DNA of 13,593 nucleotides from Hirudo medicinalis. Lineage: Eukaryota; Annelida; Clitellata; Hirudinida; Hirudinidae. The stretch covers positions 10,838-24,430 of the forward strand of contig MPNW01001317.1 of the NCBI GenBank assembly GCA_011800805.1, read 5' to 3'. The notes under the pieces were generated by a model. That model saw nothing but the letters and a program-made list of their open reading frames with translations. It was not told the origin of the DNA and did no database searches. The position numbers were made by a program, and so were the translations under genes. This document shows positions 9,105-13,593 of this stretch, one piece after another. Each line of letters begins with the position of its first letter. The stretch's first letter is position 1.

Positions 9105-10385
9105 CTACGTGAATGCACCGTGAGCCACCTGAAAAATCTTTTCCTTATTTTTCGCCATAATGATGCCGTCTTTGAACTCAATCTTGAACTTTCCCTTCTT
9201 CAATTGAAGCTGGGTGTAGAAGCAGATTATTAAATTGTCGCATTCGAATTTTTCTTCAACATCTTCTTTCGTGGGCATGACAATGGAGTCCAAATTTATA
9301 ACTTCTCCCGTAAACTCGCTGGCGGCTGATCTCGTGACGGAAGTGTCACCGACATCTTCGGTTGTTACAACGTCAATCTCATCAAACCCGTCATCGGAAT
9401 CGTCATCATCCATGAAAGCTACGCCATCCAACTGGGTGAACTTAAAGTTATGAGGATTAGCATAACTGGGATTTGTAGCGTTGTTGACCATTCTGATGTT
9501 TTGAAGTCCGCTTGGGACTCCTTGGACGGTATAAGCAACTCCTTGATGAACGATAACAGGCATTCTCTGTGGCACAGCGTTTCTTGGGAGCACTGGAACC
9601 GAAGGAAGTCGTTGAACTTGGTTAAAGGGTCGACATTGTGAGGTCATTTGAGGTAAATGGTGAACGAATAACTGAGGAGCAGATCCTTGACGAAGCATTG
9701 TTGCCATGTTTTGATTTGTAATCTGAAGGTTATTCGGTCTGATTTGGTGCAATCCTTGAACTTGACTAGTTACTCTGGGTCCATGCACGGAATGCATCTG
9801 TGGATTGACAACTCTGGGAAGTTGCAATGACTGGATCTGAGTTTTAAGACCCTGAGATGGATTAGATGGCTGATCAGCTGGTGATAGTACTCTGATCTGC
9901 AAGTTTGGAATGGAGGTAAGTGAGGACCTCACAAGGGGCTTCATGTCTAACAACTTCTGAAGTTGATTGTCTTGACTGTTAGGATTGCAATAAGCAACTG
10001 GCTGGGGCTGAAGTGGTCGAGCTGCGACTGAACTTGGTTGGACAATAGGAGTATAATGCAGCTTCACAGTTCCAGGATTCACTTGGATGTTCAACAAATC
10101 TTTGAGTGAACTCTGCGGTGGCTTATGAGCTGCAGACATAATTTCCACTCTGTTATACGTTTGGTTCTGAGTCATTCTCCTGGGAGCACCGCTCCAAGTC
10201 GTACTCACTCCAGGCTGAACTACTTTTGTCTGCATGAATTTTTCCTTCCACATTGAAATGAAGTCGTCGAGAAGTCCCCCATCTCCAATTTCCTCCACGA
10301 ATTGATTTCGAATTCCTCTTGAGACAGCGTCCACGACATTCATGTAAATTTCATGTTCTGGAACGTCACGCTGGTTCCTTTGCAT
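9105..10385 (-). CDS. GTF2A1: Transcription factor IIA large subunit (alpha/beta precursor), intronless
   Basis: The 426-codon ORF is intact. TFIIA binds TBP at TATA promoters and stabilises it on DNA in the nucleus; this subunit is normally cut into alpha and beta chains. Residues ~10-57 form the N-terminal helical domain (IYMNVVDAVSRGIRNQF; then FISMWKEKFMQTK, like the family's LWENKLMQS). Residues ~60-315 are a Gln/Pro/Val-rich linker. QLDG at 318-321 fits the taspase-1 consensus and, as in human TFIIA, directly precedes an acidic run (MDDDDSDDGFDEID). Residues 378-426 match the beta-chain barrel (CDNLIICFYTQLQ; FKIEFKDGIIM; EKIFQV). The predicted beta chain (106 residues) is close to the human length. 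Odd points: no introns, although known animal genes have several, and the last residues are GAFT rather than the usual DAEW. An in-frame TAA 36 bases upstream supports this start. It could be the sole gene, a diverged ALF-like paralogue, or a functional retrocopy. Confidence 0.93.
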   Translation of the reverse strand: MQRNQRDVPEHEIYMNVVDAVSRGIRNQFVEEIGDGGLLDDFISMWKEKFMQTKVVQPGVSTTWSGAPRRMTQNQTYNRVEIMSAAHKPPQSSLKDLLNIQVNPGTVKLHYTPIVQPSSVAARPLQPQPVAYCNPNSQDNQLQKLLDMKPLVRSSLTSIPNLQIRVLSPADQPSNPSQGLKTQIQSLQLPRVVNPQMHSVHGPRVTSQVQGLHQIRPNNLQITNQNMATMLRQGSAPQLFVHHLPQMTSQCRPFNQVQRLPSVPVLPRNAVPQRMPVIVHQGVAYTVQGVPSGLQNIRMVNNATNPSYANPHNFKFTQLDGVAFMDDDDSDDGFDEIDVVTTEDVGDTSVTRSAASEFTGEVINLDSIVMPTKEDVEEKFECDNLIICFYTQLQLKKGKFKIEFKDGIIMAKNKEKIFQVAHGAFT

Positions 10386-11236
10386 TATTTTGTGAGAGCT
10401 TGAAGCTGGTTGCTCCGCTTATTCTCTAGTCCGGGTCAAAGTTTAAAGCTGGCGAAATAAGTTAGAAAGGTCGTCAAGTTTATTGAGCAAAAGATCTCGA
10501 ATGATGTTCGTAAAATTTCTTTAACCATTTATAAATTAAAATTCTAAGATAAAATTTTATCAACTTTCGACAGATGATTTCAGGTGATTCGATGGTTTAA
10601 ATATAAATATAAAAGCTTCCCAACTTAAGAATGGTAATGCTTAAGAATGGTTGCTTTAAAAATCTAAACGATATTTGGTCGCTAGTGCAGAGGAACAAAA
10701 TAAATTTAAAAAATTAATTAAGTTGAATTTATTACATGCAATATTCGGAGCCTTTGGAGTAAAACTCCATTGACCACATTTAGCTCTACAGTATCGTGGT
10801 CGCATCCACCAATCGACAAGCGCCACTCGCTTTCCATCTCACACAGGCATTCCAATCCGTCTCTCGATCATTCCACGTGCTTCATAATAAAAACTCAATT
10901 CTAATACCTCCTGTTAACTATCAGTGCCCCACACTAGATGGCTAGTCATGTCAGAGATGATGAGCCTAAAACTATTTGCATTAAATATTATTTCAATGTT
11001 TTAAATTTTTAAAGTAATAAATTTAAAGTAATAAATAATTAAAAATTTGCTAATGTTGAAAAATCAACCAGGATTTCCTTAGAAAAATTACTTCTAATCA
11101 TTTAGAAGAGAAATAACTCATTTTATAATTATAATAATTGCAAATTAATTATAAATTAGAAGGAAGAGACTTGTGATTAGTATCGATGGCATGCAATCAA
11201 TTTTCTACAGAAATACATCAGTTTAAGGTCAGTCCA
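10386..11236. other. Upstream flank of the TFIIA gene, no supported gene
   Basis: Should hold the 5' UTR and promoter of the minus-strand TFIIA gene; I see no convincing TATA or initiator. The segment 10718-10880 is less AT-rich and contains a 39-codon minus-strand ORF (10718-10837) beginning MESEWRLSIGGCDHDTVELN, with no recognised family. CTTAAGAATGGT occurs twice near 10625-10650. The rest is AT-rich with no visible structure. Confidence 0.5.
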
Positions 11237-11244
11237 ATGCATCT
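11237..11244. repeat. 8-bp target duplication, left (ATGCATCT)
   Basis: Exact match to 11375-11382; eight bases is the duplication length typical of hAT transposons. Confidence 0.9.
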
Positions 11245-11374
11245 CATTGGCTTAGCTAGGGGGAAGGCCCTCCCGGGCGCCGTGGCTAAGGGGCGCCAAA
11301 TTAATAAATTAAGTTAAGGGGAGCACAAATTATCAGTTTTGCACAGGGCACCGAAACCCTTAGCTACTCCTTTG
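11245..11374. mobile_element. 130-bp hAT-type MITE
   Basis: Begins CATTGGCTTAGCTAGGG and ends CCCTTAGCTACTCCTTTG, imperfect terminal inverted repeats sharing the TAGCTA core and CA...TG ends. GC-rich subterminal blocks (CCCGGGCGCC, GGGGCGCC) stand out from the AT-rich surroundings and are usual in this hAT group. A perfect 8-bp duplication flanks it. There is no coding capacity, so it would have moved using a transposase supplied elsewhere. Confidence 0.88.
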
Positions 11375-11382
11375 ATGCATCT
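11375..11382. repeat. 8-bp target duplication, right (ATGCATCT)
   Basis: Exact match to 11237-11244. Confidence 0.9.
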
Positions 11383-11435
11383 TTTTGAGACATCCCACTG
11401 TTGTCATTAAATGAAATTAATCTATGAATGGAAGG

Positions 11436-11480
11436 GTACTAAGTGTACTAAGTGTACTAAGGGAACTAAGGGAACTAAGT
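11436..11480. repeat. Five tandem 9-bp units (GTACTAAGT type)
   Basis: Units read GTACTAAGT, GTACTAAGT, GTACTAAGG, GAACTAAGG and GAACTAAGT. The 9-bp period keeps a Thr-Lys-containing frame, but nothing else supports coding. Confidence 0.9.
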
Positions 11481-11692
11481 TTTAATGTCAAAGATTGGTG
11501 TTTTGAAAAGATGAATTTTTGAAGTGATCAACTATTGGCAAACTAATACAATTATTCCGAAAATACACTCGTGACTTTAATTCGGTTGTTGTGGGTGATG
11601 CTCCTTGTAAATGATTTTATTTTTATTACAATTGAAATAAGGCAATAAATTCTTACAAAAATTCTTACAAATTCTTACAATCTTACATAAAG

Positions 11693-11802
11693 ATTGCAGT
11701 GTTAACAACGGAGGTTGTGGTGAATATTCCCATTGTCAAGATGATGAGGAATGTCACCTTTGTCTCCGTGAAGAGGGAACGACGGATGGACAGCATGTGA
11801 AG
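11693..11802 (+). CDS. Candidate EGF-like exon (isolated)
   Basis: A 110-nt open stretch between an acceptor-like ACATAAAG and a good donor (AAG|GTAAAT). It reads (D)CSVNNGGCGEYSHC and then QDDEECHLCLREEGTTDGQ. CxVNNGGC followed by a third Cys is a common EGF-like start, and a phase-1 acceptor is usual for EGF modules. The later cysteines (five residues, then CHLC) do not fit the standard C-x-C spacing, and the donor phase is 0. An alternative frame is also open across most of it. No partner exon is recognisable nearby. It could be part of a gene extending beyond the window, a decayed exon, or chance. Confidence 0.35.
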
Positions 11803-12544
11803 GTAAATATCAATAAATAAGAGAAAGTATTTTGCATTTGTTGATTGATTTTTTTTTAAAATAAATCCACAATATTTTATTTTTCATTGGTTTTGTTATT
11901 TTATAGCTAATTCATCCACTTTATTATGTGATATTTAAACCTTAAGTGGGCTTTCTATAAATTGTATCACAGGCATAACTTGTTTTAGGTTTTTGACTGA
12001 GCGGAAGGGAAAGAAAAGCACATCCGCAAAATTTGATGACTTGATGCCATTTATGAACGCCCCCCATTTTCCCCGTCACCATGTTCCAAAAATTTCCAAT
12101 TGTTAATACGATCGGATAGTTTAAAATCAGCTGTAAAAATGGTTTTTTTTTCAAAAAAAGTCATAATCCTAGTGGACATATATCGAATTCATACTCGTTT
12201 TTACGTTTAAATTAATTAATTAATTAATCGTTAACGAGAACTTGATTCTGACAACTTAAAGACCTTGCGAAACAATGTGAAGTTTTTTACTAATTTCGTG
12301 AAGCACTTCAAAAATTTTGAGACTTTGTGAAACCTTAAAATTGGAATCAATTAAACTCTTATGCATTAATGACTTGTGCAGAGCGTCATCGAATGAACAT
12401 TGGAGGGTTTCAAATCCTCATTCAACAATTCTGGTTAAATTTATAACGACTAAATATTTCTGTTTTTCTTTTAATACTTAAAAGCGTCCGCTACATAAAT
12501 CTGGTTGAATGTTTCAACTCAGGAACGGATATACACTTGTAGAA
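11803..12544. other. AT-rich stretch, no supported gene
   Basis: Contains a TTAA/TTAATTAA-rich run near 12209-12228 and homopolymer T/A tracts (11850-11860, 12139-12158). A 70-codon minus-strand frame (11942-12154) has no recognisable domain and I do not call it a gene. Confidence 0.55.
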
Positions 12545-12704
12545 CACTTTGGCGGGGGGCCGCACACTTGAACCTAGACCCCTTAGGGTCACCCCTAAAT
12601 CGCTTGCTGATGCAAATATCAGCCGCCGGATATTTTATAGCCATTTTGCTTATCATTGTACTCTTCAACCTTTAAAAAATTCAGATTTATTCAAAGTAAA
12701 AGTT

Positions 12705-13107
12705 TTATAAAAAGGCAAGTCGACCTAATATATAAAAATTGTCAACTTTTGTCTCTGATGGTATTTCAATATCTTGATTTATGTTCATAAGAGATATTCC
12801 ATTTAGTTTGTCAGCTGTCATCGTAGATCGAAGATAAGTTTTTAACCTTTTGAGAGTCGAAAAACTTCTTTCATTGCTAGCTATTGTGGATGGTCTGATA
12901 GCCGAAATTAATTAAACCATTCTAACATTTGGGTATAAATCATTGTCTGCTCTATGTAGAGAATCTACAAAATTTGATATTGTTCCACTAACATCTTTAT
13001 CTTCATGCTATTTTACCCACCATCGCTCACACTCTGAATGTAAGCCATGTGTCGATGGCAAGTCTGGAAAAACATCTGCAATCATCTTCAGCTGATCATT
13101 AGACAAT
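12705..13107 (-). pseudogene. hAT transposase C-terminal fragment, broken
   Basis: One minus-strand frame reads LSNDQLKMIADVFPDLPSTH, ECERWWVK, stop, DVSGTISNFVDSLHRADNDL, YPNVRMV, stop, then NERSFSTLKRLKTYLRSTM and TADKLNGISLMNIN before TAA at 12705-12707. ERSFSxLKxxKxYLRSTM is the hallmark of the hAT C-terminal dimerisation domain, as in ZMYM1/TTF-type hAT proteins. Internal stops lie at 13008-13010 (TAG) and 12912-12914 (TAA). The N-terminal part (zinc finger, RNase-H-like core) is beyond the inserted LTR. It cannot make an active enzyme. Confidence 0.88.
13103..13107. repeat. Putative 5-bp target duplication (ACAAT), left copy
   Basis: The five bases directly before the LTR start at 13108. 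Its partner should follow the other LTR end, which is outside the window, so this is untested. Confidence 0.35.
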
Positions 13108-13593
13108 TGTCAGGTTCTAATTCCTCCTGTCGGGAAACTATCTTGTTTCGTCGTTAATGATCGAAAACCAACTCGTTTTTCAAAATAAAAATGTATCGGA
13201 AGCAAAGAAAACAACAACAAAACAATAAGCAGATCGCAACTAAAATACAATAATCGAATTACGACGAGACAACTATCGTCTGCCTTCTTCGCGCGCTCAC
13301 TCGACACCAATATCACCACGATCTCAACAACTCAACTCCAACTCGACTCCAAACACTCCAACAACTCTCACTCTCAACTCCAACTCGAACAGCTCCAACA
13401 TTAAATCTTATTTATGTTTTAATGTTGATGAGCCACGCCACGCACAGCCTAGAATTCGGACATTCAGACTACAGCTCCATATAAGGAGTATTTTCATTGG
13501 ATCTTTTTTATTTGAGTCCGGGAAAACCAAATGAACCACAGGTGCAAAGATTTGCATTGAATAGAATAGTTATCATTTATTTCGTTAAGCATT
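13108..13593 (-). mobile_element. Second LTR of the same family, cut by the window end
   Basis: Plus-strand TGTCAGGTTCTAATTCC aligns with TATTCAGTTTCTAAAAC at 7501. Similarity continues through CTTGTTT, GATCRAAAAYCAACTCG, the AC-rich middle and the 16-mer CTCTCAACTCCAACTC. A TATA-like TTATATGG (near 13480, minus strand) lies about as far from the end as in the first copy (about 370-380 bp). By that comparison some 70 bp of LTR should remain beyond 13593. It may be a solo LTR, or the 3' LTR of a longer element continuing to the right. Confidence 0.75.

Larger units (their letters stand above)
12545..13107 (-). mobile_element. 3' end of a decayed hAT DNA transposon
   Basis: Holds a transposase C-terminus on the minus strand (12705-13107) and its 3' flank. 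The flank has G/C-rich blocks (GGCGGGGGGCCGC; CCCCTTAGGG) like those at hAT ends. The terminus is guessed at CACTTTGGCGGGG (12545); the 8-bp duplication cannot be tested because the other end is outside the window. On the right it is interrupted by an LTR at 13108. Confidence 0.7.

Noticed and set aside
9235..9641. Two plus-strand frames of 63-72 codons
   Set aside because: Antisense shadows of the TFIIA large-subunit ORF.
10740..10830. Possible tRNA or snRNA in the less AT-rich island
   Set aside because: Tried to fold a cloverleaf and compared by memory with U1, U2, U4, U5, U6 and U12; no A/B box pair or conserved snRNA motif fits.
11942..12154. 70-codon minus-strand frame
   Set aside because: No domain or splice support; includes homopolymer tracts.
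13110..13319. 69-codon minus-strand frame
   Set aside because: Lies inside the second LTR, which should not encode protein.

Overview
The window looks like nuclear DNA of an invertebrate animal. It is AT-rich and intron-containing, with long trinucleotide microsatellites and eukaryotic DNA and LTR transposons. One gene (golgin-45) belongs to a family I know only from animals. I cannot name the phylum from the sequence.

Layout: (1) 1-4683 is gene-poor: a long (ATT)n array, short CAT/GATG repeats, a 22-bp perfect palindrome, and no gene I can support. (2) 4684-4797 (minus) holds a 37-codon ORF with a coding-like internal repeat, of uncertain status. (3) 4914-8380 (plus) is an eight-exon gene I reconstructed by hand. 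It encodes golgin-45 (BLZF1), the medial-Golgi coiled-coil partner of GRASP55. Its last intron contains a solo LTR flanked by a 5-bp target duplication. (4) 9105-10385 (minus) is an intact, uninterrupted 426-codon ORF for the large subunit of TFIIA (alpha/beta precursor). It has the N-terminal helical domain, a Gln/Pro-rich linker, a taspase-1-type QLDG site followed by an acidic stretch, and the C-terminal beta-barrel region. The two genes are tail to tail, each with a poly(A) signal. (5) 10386-13593 is transposon-rich: a 130-bp hAT-type MITE with a perfect 8-bp target duplication, a possible EGF-like exon, and the 3' end of a dead hAT transposase gene. That gene is cut at 13107/13108 by a second, diverged copy of the LTR family seen in the golgin-45 intron; this copy runs off the window.

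The two main genes have no evident functional link (Golgi structure and basal transcription). No new multi-gene system is visible. The most informative points are the golgin-45 gene with its GRASP-binding tail and its high share of GTT donor sites, the intronless TFIIA gene with a conserved processing site, and the nested transposons with readable target duplications.
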